A DNA stretch of 64,000 nucleotides from CAVQCA01 sp963710815 (GCA_963710815.1 CAVQCA010000056.1:5993-69992); one strand, 5' to 3'; counted from the stretch's first letter, positions 26,745-41,293 are shown. The notes: generated from the sequence alone by a model not told the origin. Translations and numbers: made by a program.

Positions 26745-28546
26745 TCACGCACCTCGTTCTTTTTGAAGGGCCGGAAAGGATAGCCTTCACCCAGCAAGGC
26801 CCAGTTGTAGAATTCGATGAAATTCAGTCGCAGACCGTGGACCACGCCGCTCATCACCGACAATAACAGGTTGAGCACATGGCCGACCAGCAGGATGAGG
26901 ATCGAGAACAGCAGACCGAGCCCCGGCAGTTCAGTTGCCACCTGGCGCGCCAGGTCATTGAAGGTGATCGCAAGCGAGGCGGAGGCCAGCCCCAGTGCGA
27001 ACAGACGCAGGTAGGAAAGCACATCGCCGAAGATCTTGGTCACATTGGTCAGGCCCTGCAGGGAATCCAGCAGCCACCACAGGGCGCTGCGCGCATCGTG
27101 CACGCTCCGTTCACTGCCGAAGGCGAACACCGCGCCCAGACCGAGCCCGAGAACCCAGCGGCCCGCGCCGCCCAGCCAGTGGGGGGCGCCATCCGCCCCA
27201 CCCAGCCACAGTGCGAACCCTCCCAGCAAGACGGCGGTCCAGCCGACGTGCGCCCAGGCGCCGCGGCGGCCGCGCTTGAGGACGGCTTGCTGCAGGTTCG
27301 CCAGCATCAGGTGCAGCACCCCGACAGCGACGGAGAGCTTCATCATGGAGTCGAAATCCTTCACGTTCAGCAGCTTGAGGTGATACCAAAAGGTCTCCGG
27401 CGGGGGGGATACGCCGAAATAGCTGCCCACCAGCACACCGTAGACCAGTGCCCCGCCCACCAGTACGAGGCACAGGGTGCGCAGGCGTCGACCGATGTCG
27501 CTGTGATCGAGGCGTCGCCAGTATACCGCCAGCAGCACACCCAGCACCGAGGCGTAGCCGGCATCCGCCAGGATCATGGCGAAGAATAGCGCGAACGAGA
27601 AAAACAGCACCGGCGAGGGATCCCAGCTGTTGTAGGCGGGCATCTGGTAGAAACCCACCAGGTCTTCTCCCGCCGTCAGCCGCGGGGGATTTTCGAGCAG
27701 CGTGGGCGGCCGGTCATCCGGTCCCGGTTCTTCCAGCAGGATGGCGAGACCGTGCGCCTCGGCCAGTCCGCTCACCCGGTCGGCGTCGACCTCGGCCACC
27801 CAGCCCTGCACCAGAAACACGCTATCGGCATCCTGCGTCAGCGCCTCCGCGTGACGCAGTCTCGCCTGATCCTCGGCCCGCGCGAGAGAGCGGGACATAA
27901 GGTAGATCCAGCGGGTCAGGGCCAGACGCCCCGCCTCCGCGTCCTCCAGCTCCAGTTCGGCTTCCTCCAGTTGCTTGCGCAGCTCGCCGAGACTGACGGC
28001 CCCGGTATGGGTGCGCGGCACCGGCATGGCGTCGCGCGGCGGCTCCTCCGGATCGATGACCGCCACCCAGGACTGACGGTTATCCTTGTGTACGACCTGC
28101 CAGGGCATGGCGAGCCCGTCGAGCAGGGGCATCTGCCGCTCGGGGATGATGTAGAACCACAGCCTGCAGCCGGCCAGCGCACCCGGGGGCGGGAAACTGA
28201 AATCGCCCCAGGGCTCGAGCTCCGCGATGCGCACCGTCAGGGCGTCGCGGCGGTCGGTGACCGCTCGCAGCCGCTGCTGGTTGGCCAGTACGCGCGTCAC
28301 CGTGGCGGCCATGTCGAATTCCTTCCCGGTGCGGACCTGGCGGCGCTTGTTCGGCACCTCGGTGAGATAGCGCAGCGCCCGGCGGGCATCCTCGGCATGC
28401 TGCGGCGGCGTCTCCTCCGGTTCCCGGGGGACGGCGGCCAGCGATACCAGGTGCATGCAGCCCAGCGACTGCAACCGCTCCATGACCTGCGCCTTCTCGT
28501 GAAGCAAGCCGGCCAGGGTGAGCCTGCGCAGACGCGCGATGCTCAT
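26741..28546 (-). CDS. atpI: V/A-type ATPase membrane subunit I (subunit a)
   Basis: Subunit I is the stator membrane subunit that forms the ion half-channels against ring K. The 601-residue protein has a soluble N-terminal half (1-about 320, starting MSIARLRRLTLAGLLHEKAQ, with a helical stalk) and a membrane half of about seven to eight helices starting near PAYNSWDPSPVLFFSFALFF. Typical blocks are ILADAGYASVLGVLLAVYWR and DVLSYLRLFALGLASASLA, which holds the conserved Arg that faces the ring carboxylate. It overlaps subunit D and subunit K by four bases each. Confidence 0.93.
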   Translation of the reverse strand: MSIARLRRLTLAGLLHEKAQVMERLQSLGCMHLVSLAAVPREPEETPPQHAEDARRALRYLTEVPNKRRQVRTGKEFDMAATVTRVLANQQRLRAVTDRRDALTVRIAELEPWGDFSFPPPGALAGCRLWFYIIPERQMPLLDGLAMPWQVVHKDNRQSWVAVIDPEEPPRDAMPVPRTHTGAVSLGELRKQLEEAELELEDAEAGRLALTRWIYLMSRSLARAEDQARLRHAEALTQDADSVFLVQGWVAEVDADRVSGLAEAHGLAILLEEPGPDDRPPTLLENPPRLTAGEDLVGFYQMPAYNSWDPSPVLFFSFALFFAMILADAGYASVLGVLLAVYWRRLDHSDIGRRLRTLCLVLVGGALVYGVLVGSYFGVSPPPETFWYHLKLLNVKDFDSMMKLSVAVGVLHLMLANLQQAVLKRGRRGAWAHVGWTAVLLGGFALWLGGADGAPHWLGGAGRWVLGLGLGAVFAFGSERSVHDARSALWWLLDSLQGLTNVTKIFGDVLSYLRLFALGLASASLAITFNDLARQVATELPGLGLLFSILILLVGHVLNLLLSVMSGVVHGLRLNFIEFYNWALLGEGYPFRPFKKNEVRE

Positions 28547-29148
28547 GCGCCCACCTGCATGGCGTGCTTGCGCTTGGCGATCTTGGACCGTACGACGGCG
28601 GAACGCTCGCCGTCAGAGAGAAAAATCCGGATCTTGCGGATGTGCTCGCGGCTGCGGGGGATGAGTACCTTTTCAAACAGGTTCACCCGCTGGGTGACCT
28701 TGCGCACCGCTTCCTCCAGCAGAACACCGCGGCGGCGCTCCACGGCGAGGCGCACCTGCAGTTCGATCATGTCCGTCAGCGCTTCGACTACGCGGTCCAC
28801 CCAGTGGGGTTTTTCCAGATAACCGTAGTCGCGCACTTCAACCACCTTGTCTTCCAGGACGGGCAGACGGGTGCCCACCACGTTCTCCTCGCCGAGCCGC
28901 ACCGTCTTCAGCCGCACCAGGTCCTCCAGCTCGATCTCGTGGTTTGCCAGCATGGGAAGCTGGCCCGCGATGCTCTCGCGCAACGCCGTCATGTCTCGCA
29001 GGGTGCGCTGCACGGCGGCCTGGGCCCGGGCGCGCTCGGCCATCAGCTGCTTGCGTTTGAGATCCAGTGACGGCAGGTAGCGCTCGAAGGTCCGCAGTTG
29101 CCGGCTCAGTTTCGAGAGCGAGGACTTGTTGAGCGCAAGCCGGGCCAT
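28543..29148 (-). CDS. atpD: V/A-type ATPase central rotor subunit D
   Basis: Subunit D is the central shaft that rotates inside the A3B3 head. The 201-residue product starts MARLALNKSSLSKLSRQLRT and is helical at both ends, with the central hairpin containing LKTVRLGEENVVGTRLPVLEDK. The C-terminal helix VTQRVNLFEKVLIPRSREHIRKIRIFLSDGERSAVVRSKIAKRKH is the most conserved part of the family. It overlaps subunit I by four bases and begins three bases after subunit B. A separate subunit F gene is not visible in the cluster. Confidence 0.93.
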   Translation of the reverse strand: MARLALNKSSLSKLSRQLRTFERYLPSLDLKRKQLMAERARAQAAVQRTLRDMTALRESIAGQLPMLANHEIELEDLVRLKTVRLGEENVVGTRLPVLEDKVVEVRDYGYLEKPHWVDRVVEALTDMIELQVRLAVERRRGVLLEEAVRKVTQRVNLFEKVLIPRSREHIRKIRIFLSDGERSAVVRSKIAKRKHAMQVGA

Positions 29149-29151
29149 GGT

Positions 29152-30558
29152 TCAGCGCCCCCCGGCCGGTGCGGCGAGGCGCTCCACCCGGGCCGCCTCG
29201 CCGCCATCGGCCCGGGTCTCCGGGCGCGGGTAATACTTGTCGATGAGAGACTGCTTCATGAGCAGTTCCTCGGGAGCGAAGCATTCCGCCAGCGTCTCCC
29301 AGCTGAGATCGAGCGCCTCCTCCAGTGGCAGGGAGACATCGATGTCCATGAATCGCTGCCTGAACGACCGCCCGAAGCGAAGCAGCTTGTGGTCGAATTC
29401 GGAAAGATCGAAGGCCATGGCCTGTTTCTGTTCCGCATCCCTGGCGCCGGAGTAGAAGCGGATCATGGTATTCATTATCTGGCCGTGATCCTCCCGTGTG
29501 ACCTTGCCGATCACATGCTGCTTGAGCCGCGAGAGCGAGCCGAAGGGGTCCAGCACGCCGTCATGCAGATAGAACTGGCCTTCGGTGATGTAGCCGGTAT
29601 TGTCGGGCACGGGGTGGGTGACATCGTCACCGGGCATGGTCGTGACGGTGAGTATGGTGACCGAACCGCCTTCCTTGAAGTCGGCCGCCTTCTCGTAGCG
29701 GCGCGCCAGCTGGGAATAGAGATCGCCCATGTAACCACGGTTCGAAGGCACGTTTTCCATGGCGATGCCGACCTCCTTCATGGCGTCGGCATAGGCGGTC
29801 ATGTCGGTGAGCAGCACCAGCACGCGTTTGCCCTCCTCCACGGCGAACCGTTCCGCCACCGCCAGGGCCATGTCCGGGACCAGCAGGCGCTCGACGATGG
29901 GGTCCGAGGCGAGATTGACGAACATCACCGTACGTGCGAACACGCCGGCATCCTCGAAACGGCGGCGGAAGAAGTGATAGTCGTCGAAGATCAGCCCCAG
30001 ACCGCCGAACACGACGATGTCCGCGTCGGCCTGGATGCCGATACGGGCCAGCAGCGGGTTGTAGGGTTCACCGGCCACCGAGAAGATCGGGATCTTCTGG
30101 CTCTCGACCAGGGAGTTGAACAGATCGATCATCGGCACGTCGGTGCGGATCATCTTCGAAGCCAGCAGCCGGCGCATCGGATTCACCGAGGGTCCGCCGA
30201 TTGCCAGCTGTGGATCCTGCGACAGGTCGGGACCGGTATCCAGGGGTTCGCCGTCGCCCCGGAAGACGCGCCCGAGGATATTGGTGGAATAGGTGACACG
30301 CATGGGACCACCGAGAAACTGCACCGAGGCCTCGGTGGACAGTCCCTTGGTGCCCGCGAAGACCTGCAGGGAAACGACTTCATGGTCAAGCCGGATGACC
30401 CGCGCCAGGGAACGGAAGCCCCCGCGGTCCTGCACGATGGCCAGGTCATCAAAGGAGACACCGCCCTCCCCGCCGCCGCCCGACGCGGGCACCCTCACCT
30501 TGAGGATATCGCCGACGATTTCCAGGATGTTCGAATACCGCGCCAGACTCTGGGACAC
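29152..30558 (-). CDS. atpB: V/A-type ATPase subunit B
   Basis: Subunit B is the regulatory, nucleotide-binding but mostly non-catalytic partner of A. The 468-residue protein starts at a GTG (30558) with a good GGGGAGAG site about five bases upstream. Family blocks are LGRVFRGDGEPLDTGP, NPMRRLLASKMIRTDVPMID and IPIFSVAGEPYNPLLARI. The P-loop of catalytic subunits is absent, as expected for B (SVAGEPYNPLLA occupies the position). It is the first ATPase gene, 40 bases after glmM, so the cluster may be read from the glmM promoter unless a hidden promoter exists. Confidence 0.95.
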   Translation of the reverse strand: MSQSLARYSNILEIVGDILKVRVPASGGGGEGGVSFDDLAIVQDRGGFRSLARVIRLDHEVVSLQVFAGTKGLSTEASVQFLGGPMRVTYSTNILGRVFRGDGEPLDTGPDLSQDPQLAIGGPSVNPMRRLLASKMIRTDVPMIDLFNSLVESQKIPIFSVAGEPYNPLLARIGIQADADIVVFGGLGLIFDDYHFFRRRFEDAGVFARTVMFVNLASDPIVERLLVPDMALAVAERFAVEEGKRVLVLLTDMTAYADAMKEVGIAMENVPSNRGYMGDLYSQLARRYEKAADFKEGGSVTILTVTTMPGDDVTHPVPDNTGYITEGQFYLHDGVLDPFGSLSRLKQHVIGKVTREDHGQIMNTMIRFYSGARDAEQKQAMAFDLSEFDHKLLRFGRSFRQRFMDIDVSLPLEEALDLSWETLAECFAPEELLMKQSLIDKYYPRPETRADGGEAARVERLAAPAGGR

Positions 30559-30598
30559 AATCTCTCCCCTTGTAACCAGTTCCCCGGAAACCGGGGCT

Positions 30599-31939
30599 TC
30601 AGTCAGCCGAGGCCGCGGCCACCACCGTGGCCAGCTGACCGGCCTGTTCCATCACCATTTCCGCATCGTCTCCCTCGACCATGACCCGCACCACAGGTTC
30701 GGTGCCGGAAGGCCGCAACAGAACACGGCCCCTGCCATTGAGCCGGCGTTCCACCGCCCTGACCGCCTCCTGCACGATCTGCGCGGTTTCGAGGTTCACG
30801 CCCCTGCTGACCGGGACATTGATCATGTGCTGCGGGTATTTCTTCATACCGGCCTTCAGCTCGTGCAGCGGCCGGCCTTCCTGCACCATGGCGGCGAGCA
30901 CCTGCAGGGCGGCGACAACGCCGTCGCCCGTGGTGGTGCGATCCAGGCAGATGATGTGCCCGGAGGACTCCCCGCCCAGCGTGCCACCACCCTGCTGCAG
31001 GCGTTCCAGCACATAGCGATCGCCGACCCGGGCGCGTTCAAACGCGATGCCCTGTGCCTGCAGCGCGTGCTCCAGACCAAGATTGCTCATCAGGGTGCCG
31101 ACGACGCTGCCGCTCAGCTTCCCCTGCCGCTGGCGCGAGCACGCGATAATGAACAACAACTCATCGCCGTCCACCAGCTCGCCCCGACTGTCGACCATGA
31201 TAACGCGGTCGCCGTCGCCGTCCAGGGCGATGCCGGCATCGGCACCGTGGTCACGCACCGACTTCTGCAGCCACTCGGGCCGGGTGGAACCGCAGTCCTG
31301 GTTGATGTTGAGGCCATCGGGCTCCACGCCGATGTTGACCACGCTCGCGCCGAGTTCATCGAAGACGCTCGGCGCAACATTGTAGGTGGCGCCATTCGCG
31401 CAGTCGATGACCAGCTTGAGTCCCCGCAGCGACAGGCTCATCGGCACCGTGCTCTTGCAGAATTCAATGTAGCGTCCGCCTGCATCGGGCACGCGTTCCG
31501 CCTTGCCCAGCCGGGCGGAATCGACGGTTTCCATGGGCTTGTCCAGCTCGTCCTCGATGGCGAACTCGATCTCATCCGGCAGCTTGGCGCCCTGGCGCGA
31601 GAAAAACTTGATGCCATTATCGAAATAGGGGTTGTGCGAGGCGCTGATGACGATTCCGGCACAGGCGTGCAGGGTCCGTGTCAGATAGGCGATCCCGGGG
31701 GTGGGCATCGGACCGAGCAGGCGAATGTCGATGCCGGCGGCGGAAAGACCGGCCTCCAGCGCCGATTCGAACATGTACCCGGAGATACGGGTATCCTTGC
31801 CGATGATTACCAGATCCCCACCCGCGCGGCCCAGTACGCGGCCGGTGGCCCACCCCAGTTTCAGCATGAATTCGGCTGTTATCGGGTGTTCCCCCACCCG
31901 GCCGCGGATACCGTCGGTACCGAAATATTTTTTCGACAT
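30599..31939 (-). CDS. glmM: Phosphoglucosamine mutase
   Basis: GlmM converts glucosamine-6-phosphate to glucosamine-1-phosphate, which leads to UDP-GlcNAc for peptidoglycan and lipopolysaccharide. The 446-residue product starts MSKKYFGTDGIRGRVGEHPI. It has the phosphoserine loop GIVISASHNPYFDNGIKFFS near residue 100, the metal-binding loop ALDGDGDRVIMVD near 240, the sugar-binding GGESSGHIICLD near 320 and the phosphate-binding LRPSGTEPVVRVMVE at the end. In E. coli it lies next to folP and ftsH, as here (gap to folP about 230 bases with a repeat element). Confidence 0.98.
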   Translation of the reverse strand: MSKKYFGTDGIRGRVGEHPITAEFMLKLGWATGRVLGRAGGDLVIIGKDTRISGYMFESALEAGLSAAGIDIRLLGPMPTPGIAYLTRTLHACAGIVISASHNPYFDNGIKFFSRQGAKLPDEIEFAIEDELDKPMETVDSARLGKAERVPDAGGRYIEFCKSTVPMSLSLRGLKLVIDCANGATYNVAPSVFDELGASVVNIGVEPDGLNINQDCGSTRPEWLQKSVRDHGADAGIALDGDGDRVIMVDSRGELVDGDELLFIIACSRQRQGKLSGSVVGTLMSNLGLEHALQAQGIAFERARVGDRYVLERLQQGGGTLGGESSGHIICLDRTTTGDGVVAALQVLAAMVQEGRPLHELKAGMKKYPQHMINVPVSRGVNLETAQIVQEAVRAVERRLNGRGRVLLRPSGTEPVVRVMVEGDDAEMVMEQAGQLATVVAAASAD

Positions 31940-31971
31940 GGTTGTCCCTCATAAATGTTGCATCAATCAAG

Positions 31972-32133
31972 ACCGGAATGGCGCATACATAAGTCCTAAT
32001 CCTGATTAATGGCCACGGAAGACACGGAAGAAAATGAGGGTATATTCCGTGTTTTTCCGTGTAGATTCCGTGGCCATTTATTAGTTTATACAGACAATAT
32101 CCACTATGTCAGTGCTCATTCAATCCAGTCCGG
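31972..32133. repeat. Family B element with terminal inverted repeats, copy 2
   Basis: Starts CCGGAATGGCGCATACATAA near 31973 and ends in GTCAGTGCTCATTCAATCC at 32109-32127, whose complement is a diverged copy of the start. The core palindrome is GGCCACGGAAGACACGGAAG at 32011-32030 and CCGTGTAGATTCCGTGGCC near 32058-32076. It fills the glmM-folP gap. The left flank GTCCNNATC-TGATNAATNGCCACGG matches copy 1 at 22.67 kb base by base at most positions. Confidence 0.85.
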
Positions 32134-32171
32134 AATTCTTTACCACAAAGGCGCTTTGGCATTGAGGCGGC

Positions 32172-33002
32172 TTACCCGGCATCTCTCACCGCCTGGCACA
32201 TCCGGATCGCCTCGCGGGTTTCGCGCACATCGTGACTGCGAACGATCGCGGCGCCCTGCCAGACCGCCAGCACCGCCAGGGCCACACCGGGAACCAGTCG
32301 CCGCTCGACCGGCAAGTCCAGTACCTGACCGATCAATGACTTGCGCGACAGGCCCACCAGCACGGGGTATCCCTGCCCGACCAGGCGGTCGAGATGGCGC
32401 AGCAGCCGCAGATTGTGTTCGGTCGTCTTCCCGAATCCGAAACCCGGATCGAGGAGAATGCGCTGGCGCGCCACCCCGGCCGCGACGCAGACCCGGGCGC
32501 GCTCGAGCAGGAAGCCGGTGACCTCCCCGGCCACGTCCGCATAACGCGGCGCCGCCTGCATGGTTTCCGGATCGCCCTGCATGTGCATCAGACACACCGG
32601 CACGCCGAGTTCCGCCGCCGCCCCGACGGCGCCTTCCGCCCGCAGGGCATTGATGTCATTGATCAGACCGGCCCCCGCCGCCACCGCGGCACGCATCACT
32701 TGCGGCTTGCGGGTGTCTATCGACACGGGAACCGGCAGTAAGCGATGCAGGGCCCCGATCACCGGCAGGACGCGCCGTAGCTCCTCATCCAGAGCGACCG
32801 GCCGCGCCCCGGGGCGGGTGGATTCGCCGCCCACATCGATGATGGCGGCCCCTTCCTCGACCATGCGCAATGCCCGATCGACCGCTCCGGCAACAGAAGA
32901 GAAATCACCCCCGTCCGAAAAGGAATCGGGGGTGACGTTCAATACACCCATGACCTGCGGTTGCGAGAGATCCAGCGCCTTGCCCGCGCAGTCGAGCAGC
33001 AT
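32172..33002 (-). CDS. folP: Dihydropteroate synthase
   Basis: FolP joins p-aminobenzoate to hydroxymethyl-dihydropterin pyrophosphate in folate synthesis and is the sulfonamide target. The 276-residue TIM-barrel protein has MGVLNVTPDSFSDGG (about 18-32), IIDVGGESTRPGA (about 54-66), VSIDTRKPQV and LMHMQGDPETMQ. The pterin and phosphate binding region DPGFGFGKTTEHN also matches the family. It lies 32 bases downstream of ftsH. This is the conserved ftsH-folP-glmM order. Confidence 0.97.
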   Translation of the reverse strand: MLLDCAGKALDLSQPQVMGVLNVTPDSFSDGGDFSSVAGAVDRALRMVEEGAAIIDVGGESTRPGARPVALDEELRRVLPVIGALHRLLPVPVSIDTRKPQVMRAAVAAGAGLINDINALRAEGAVGAAAELGVPVCLMHMQGDPETMQAAPRYADVAGEVTGFLLERARVCVAAGVARQRILLDPGFGFGKTTEHNLRLLRHLDRLVGQGYPVLVGLSRKSLIGQVLDLPVERRLVPGVALAVLAVWQGAAIVRSHDVRETREAIRMCQAVRDAG

Positions 33003-33034
33003 GTGTCGTCAGCGCGGTATGCAGCGAAAAGACT

Positions 33035-34969
<1,935 letters not shown>

Positions 34970-35041
34970 CTCACTATGGCAGCCATCCGCCGGCGCGGAA
35001 TTCCCGCGTTCACCGGACGGTTTGCAATTAGATTGATTACA

Positions 35042-35674
35042 TTATGACACATTAGCCGCATTGAAGTGCTTTGCCAACACATACACCTCCCGGCTGGCGG
35101 GGCGTGAAGCCCTGGGTTTGCGTATCCTGACTTCCTGATATTGCGGGCGAATCGCCCTGACCAGCGAATCGAATCCCTCGCCCTGAAAGATCTTGAACAA
35201 CAACGCTCCGTCCTTGCGCAATACCCGTTCGGCAAAATCCACCGCCAGTTCGGCCAGGTACATACTGCCCGGCTGATCCACCGCTTCCATACCGGTGATA
35301 TTGGGGGCCATGTCCGACATTACAAGGTCGACCTTCCTTCCCCCCAGCATCGCCAGCAGCCGCTCGAACACCGCGTCTTCGCGAAAATCACCCTGCAGGA
35401 ATTCCATCCCCGCCAGCGGTTCCATCGGCAGGATGTCCATGGCAATGATGCGGCCATTGCCCCTGAGCAGCTGTGCGGCATACTGCGACCACCCGCCGGG
35501 GGCCGCTCCCAGGTCGACGAGGGTCATGCCGGGTTTGAGCAGGCGGTCCTTGCGGTGTATTTCCTCGAGCTTGTAGACGGCGCGCGATCGATAACCCTCG
35601 CGCTGCGCGCGCTTGACGAACTCGTCGTCGAAATGGGATCTGAGCCACCGATGGCTGCTCTTGCTTCTTCCCAT
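35042..35674 (-). CDS. rlmE: 23S rRNA (uridine(2552)-2'-O)-methyltransferase RlmE
   Basis: RlmE (FtsJ/RrmJ) methylates the ribose of U2552 in the A-loop of 23S rRNA, using S-adenosylmethionine. The ATG at 35674 gives 210 residues (MGRSKSSHRWLRSHFDDEFV), nearly the E. coli length; the open frame continues upstream but without homology. The SAM loop VDLGAAPGGWSQYAAQ and the catalytic-region segments VMSDMAPNITGM and LLFKIFQGEGFDSL are present, with the K-D-K-E type residues. It is upstream of ftsH as in E. coli. Confidence 0.97.
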   Translation of the reverse strand: MGRSKSSHRWLRSHFDDEFVKRAQREGYRSRAVYKLEEIHRKDRLLKPGMTLVDLGAAPGGWSQYAAQLLRGNGRIIAMDILPMEPLAGMEFLQGDFREDAVFERLLAMLGGRKVDLVMSDMAPNITGMEAVDQPGSMYLAELAVDFAERVLRKDGALLFKIFQGEGFDSLVRAIRPQYQEVRIRKPRASRPASREVYVLAKHFNAANVS

Positions 35675-35705
35675 GATGGTGAAATCCTCTTGCCGGTCGG
35701 GCGCT

Positions 35706-36152
35706 TCAACCCCCTTGCGCCCGACCTGTCGCGACCAGAACCAGGCCAAGCACGCTGTCGACGACAAATACCCCGCTCGCCAGGCCATGCGCCAGGGCAA
35801 AACGGGCGCTCTCCGTCAGTCCCGCCGCGCGCAGTTCAACGATCCAGGGGGCGAGCACGAATTTCCCGAGAACCGTCAGGACCAGCATCGTCACGAGTAC
35901 CCACGTCTGCCAGACGAAGAAGCGCCGCTGTCCGCGCATCAGCCAGGCGATCACCAGCAAACCGGCGCCACAGGCGAGTCCCGCGGTGCTCATCACGCTG
36001 AAGACGGCCCCGGCGAGGGTACCTGCCAGCACCCGGTCATCCAGCCCGACAAACAGCAGCGGCGCCACCACGAAGCCGGCCGTCCACATCCCGCCGACCC
36101 AGAAGGTCAGCAGCGTGCGTTCCACCGCCTGCAGGTAGGGATGATCCATCAT
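35706..36152 (-). CDS. DUF4149-type small membrane protein
   Basis: The ATG at 36152 gives 148 residues (MMDHPYLQAVERTLLTFWVG); a TTG two codons earlier is also in frame. Four hydrophobic segments are clear (about 12-38, 45-70, 80-100 and 118-143), so this is an inner-membrane protein. The pattern, GGMWTAGFVVAPLLFVGLDD and a second hairpin, looks like DUF4149, a family often found beside rlmE/greA in proteobacteria. The function is unknown and I do not assign one. It shares direction with rlmE (31-base gap) and may be co-transcribed. Confidence 0.75.
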   Translation of the reverse strand: MMDHPYLQAVERTLLTFWVGGMWTAGFVVAPLLFVGLDDRVLAGTLAGAVFSVMSTAGLACGAGLLVIAWLMRGQRRFFVWQTWVLVTMLVLTVLGKFVLAPWIVELRAAGLTESARFALAHGLASGVFVVDSVLGLVLVATGRAQGG

Positions 36153-36189
36153 GCACAATTCCCGATGGTATTCGTTTTCACAGACCGAT

Positions 36190-36368
36190 ATTCACCGCAG
36201 AGACACAAAGGACGCAGAGAAGTTTTTCATTCAAAAACAATTCTAATAAACGGTTTTTTCCGTGTGGTTCCGTGGCTATTTTTAACGCTTGGGCTTTAAC
36301 CAGGTGCCAGTCAAATCAAATAACTTTGCGTCCTTTGCGTCTTTGCGGTGAGAACCGTTGTTATGTAC
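36190..36368. repeat. Composite A/B element, copy 5 (greA downstream)
   Basis: Family A left arm at 36190-36222 (TTCACCGCAGAGACACAAAG and GACGCAGAG) and right arm at 36321-36352 (CTTTGCGTCCTTTGCGTCTT then TGCGGTGA). Between them lies the right half of a family B palindrome (CCGTGTGGTTCCGTGGC at 36259-36277) with the spacer TATTTTTAACGC...TTTAACCAGGTGCC. The spacer to the right A arm is shared with the copy at 49.0 kb. Confidence 0.88.
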
Positions 36369-36373
36369 GGTCA

Positions 36374-36846
36374 CTAGATATAGCGCACCTCGACGATCTC
36401 CAGGCTGCGCTCGCCGCCGGGGACCCTGACCGACACCACATCCCCTTCCATCTTCGCGATCAGCGCACGTGCGATCGGGGAGTTGATCGAAATCTTCCCG
36501 GACTTGATATCGGCCTCATCCTCGCCAACGATCTGGTAAACCACGGATTCGCCGGTATCCTCGTCCGAGAGTTCCACCGTACTGCCGAAAACCACCTTGC
36601 CACCGGCATCCACGGTGCTGATGTCCACAATATGGGCATGGCTCAGCTTGCCCTCGATATCCTTTATGCGCCCTTCGGTAAAGCTCTGCTGCTCGCGGGC
36701 GGCATGGTATTCGGCGTTTTCCTTGAGATCTCCATGCGCGCGTGCCTCGGCGATGGCCTGAATGACGCGGGGTCGCTCGGTGGTCTTCAACCTCACCAGC
36801 TCCTCACGCAATTTTTCCGCCCCTCTGGCGGTAAGGGGTACCTTGC

Positions 36847-36850
<4 letters not shown>
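36374..36850 (-). CDS. greA: Transcription elongation factor GreA
   Basis: GreA rescues backtracked RNA polymerase by stimulating cleavage of the nascent RNA. The 158-residue product starts MSKVPLTARGAEKLREELVR and has the N-terminal coiled coil with the acidic tip (EARAHGDLKENAEYHAAREQQ, about residues 35-55). The C-terminal FKBP-like domain includes INSPIARALIAKMEGDVVSV. Its start overlaps the end of carB by four bases. The carA-carB-greA order is conserved in many gammaproteobacteria. Confidence 0.98.
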
Positions 36851-40071
<3,221 letters not shown>

Positions 40072-40125
40072 GCGAATCCCGTCGGTGCGGTTAACTGGCG
40101 CCCGCCGCACTTCCGGCGAATAGCG

Positions 40126-41271
40126 TTACTCGGCGGCGGCATGCCGCCGGATCTGTTCGATGAAGCGGTCGAACAGCAGCGCCACATCGTGCGGTCCGGG
40201 GCTCGCTTCCGGATGTCCCTGGAAGCTGAATGCCGGGCAGTCGGTGCGCGCCACACCTTGCAGGGAACCGTCGAACAGGGAGCGGTGAGTGGCCACCAGG
40301 CAATCCGGCAGGCTGCTCTCGTCGACGGCGAAACCGTGATTCTGGCTGGTGATCATGACCCGCCGGCTCTCCAGATCCTGTACCGGATGATTGGCGCCAT
40401 GATGGCCGAATTTCATCTTGACGGTGCGCGCCCCGCTCGCGAGGGCCAGCAACTGGTGCCCCAGGCAGATGCCGAACACGGGGATGCCGCTATTCAGCAG
40501 CTGGCGGATGGCCGTAATGGCGTAATCACAGGGTTCCGGATCGCCCGGGCCGTTGGAGAGGAAAATGCCGTCGGGCTGCATCGCCAGCACCGCCTCCGCC
40601 GGGGTTCTGGCGGGCACCACGGTAACCCGGCAGCCGCGTTCGGCCAGCATGCGCAGGATATTGCGTTTGACGCCGTAGTCATAGGCCACCACGTGATGGG
40701 GGCAGGATGTCACGGCGCGCGCCTCGGGCAGACCCTGATCGAGGGACCATACGCCCTGACGCCATTCATAGACCTCGGGGGTGCTCACCTCCTGCGCCAG
40801 ATCCATGCCCACCAGGCCGGGAAATTCCCGCGCCATGGCCAGGGCCGCGTCCGCGTCGATGCCCTCGCCGGCGACCAGGCAGCCGTTCTGGGCGCCCTTC
40901 TCGCGCAGGATGCGCGTCAGGTGCCGGGTGTCGATGTCGGCGATGCCGATGACGCCGCGTTCCCTGAGATAGGCGTCCAGGGTCGCGCTGCTGCGCCAGT
41001 TGCTGGCGCTGGCAGGGAGATCTCGAATCACCAGCCCGGCACAATGGATCGAGGCGGCTTCTTCATCGGCGGCATTGGTGCCGACATTGCCGATGTGCGG
41101 GTAGGTCAGGGTGACGATCTGGCGGGCATAGGAGGGGTCGGTCAGAATCTCCTGGTAACCCGTCATGGCGGTATTGAACACCACTTCACCGGCAATCCGC
41201 CCTTCAATACCGATCGATGCACCCCGAAACAGGCTGCCGTCTTCCAGGGCCAATAGGGCCGGTTTCCTCAA
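40126..41271 (-). CDS. carA: Carbamoyl-phosphate synthase small subunit
   Basis: CarA is the class I glutamine amidotransferase subunit that hydrolyses glutamine and passes ammonia to CarB. The 381-residue product has the nucleophile motif GICLGHQLLALASG near residue 270, with the His/Glu pair in SFQGHPEASPGPHD near 355. The N-terminal domain has DGSLFRGASIGIEG and GEVVFNTAMTGYQEILTDPSY. Upstream of the start there is a strong hairpin with a T-rich tail (see 41294-41326) that could act in the leader. Confidence 0.98.
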   Translation of the reverse strand: MRKPALLALEDGSLFRGASIGIEGRIAGEVVFNTAMTGYQEILTDPSYARQIVTLTYPHIGNVGTNAADEEAASIHCAGLVIRDLPASASNWRSSATLDAYLRERGVIGIADIDTRHLTRILREKGAQNGCLVAGEGIDADAALAMAREFPGLVGMDLAQEVSTPEVYEWRQGVWSLDQGLPEARAVTSCPHHVVAYDYGVKRNILRMLAERGCRVTVVPARTPAEAVLAMQPDGIFLSNGPGDPEPCDYAITAIRQLLNSGIPVFGICLGHQLLALASGARTVKMKFGHHGANHPVQDLESRRVMITSQNHGFAVDESSLPDCLVATHRSLFDGSLQGVARTDCPAFSFQGHPEASPGPHDVALLFDRFIEQIRRHAAAE

Positions 41272-41293
41272 GAAAACCTCCGCGTCTGGACGT

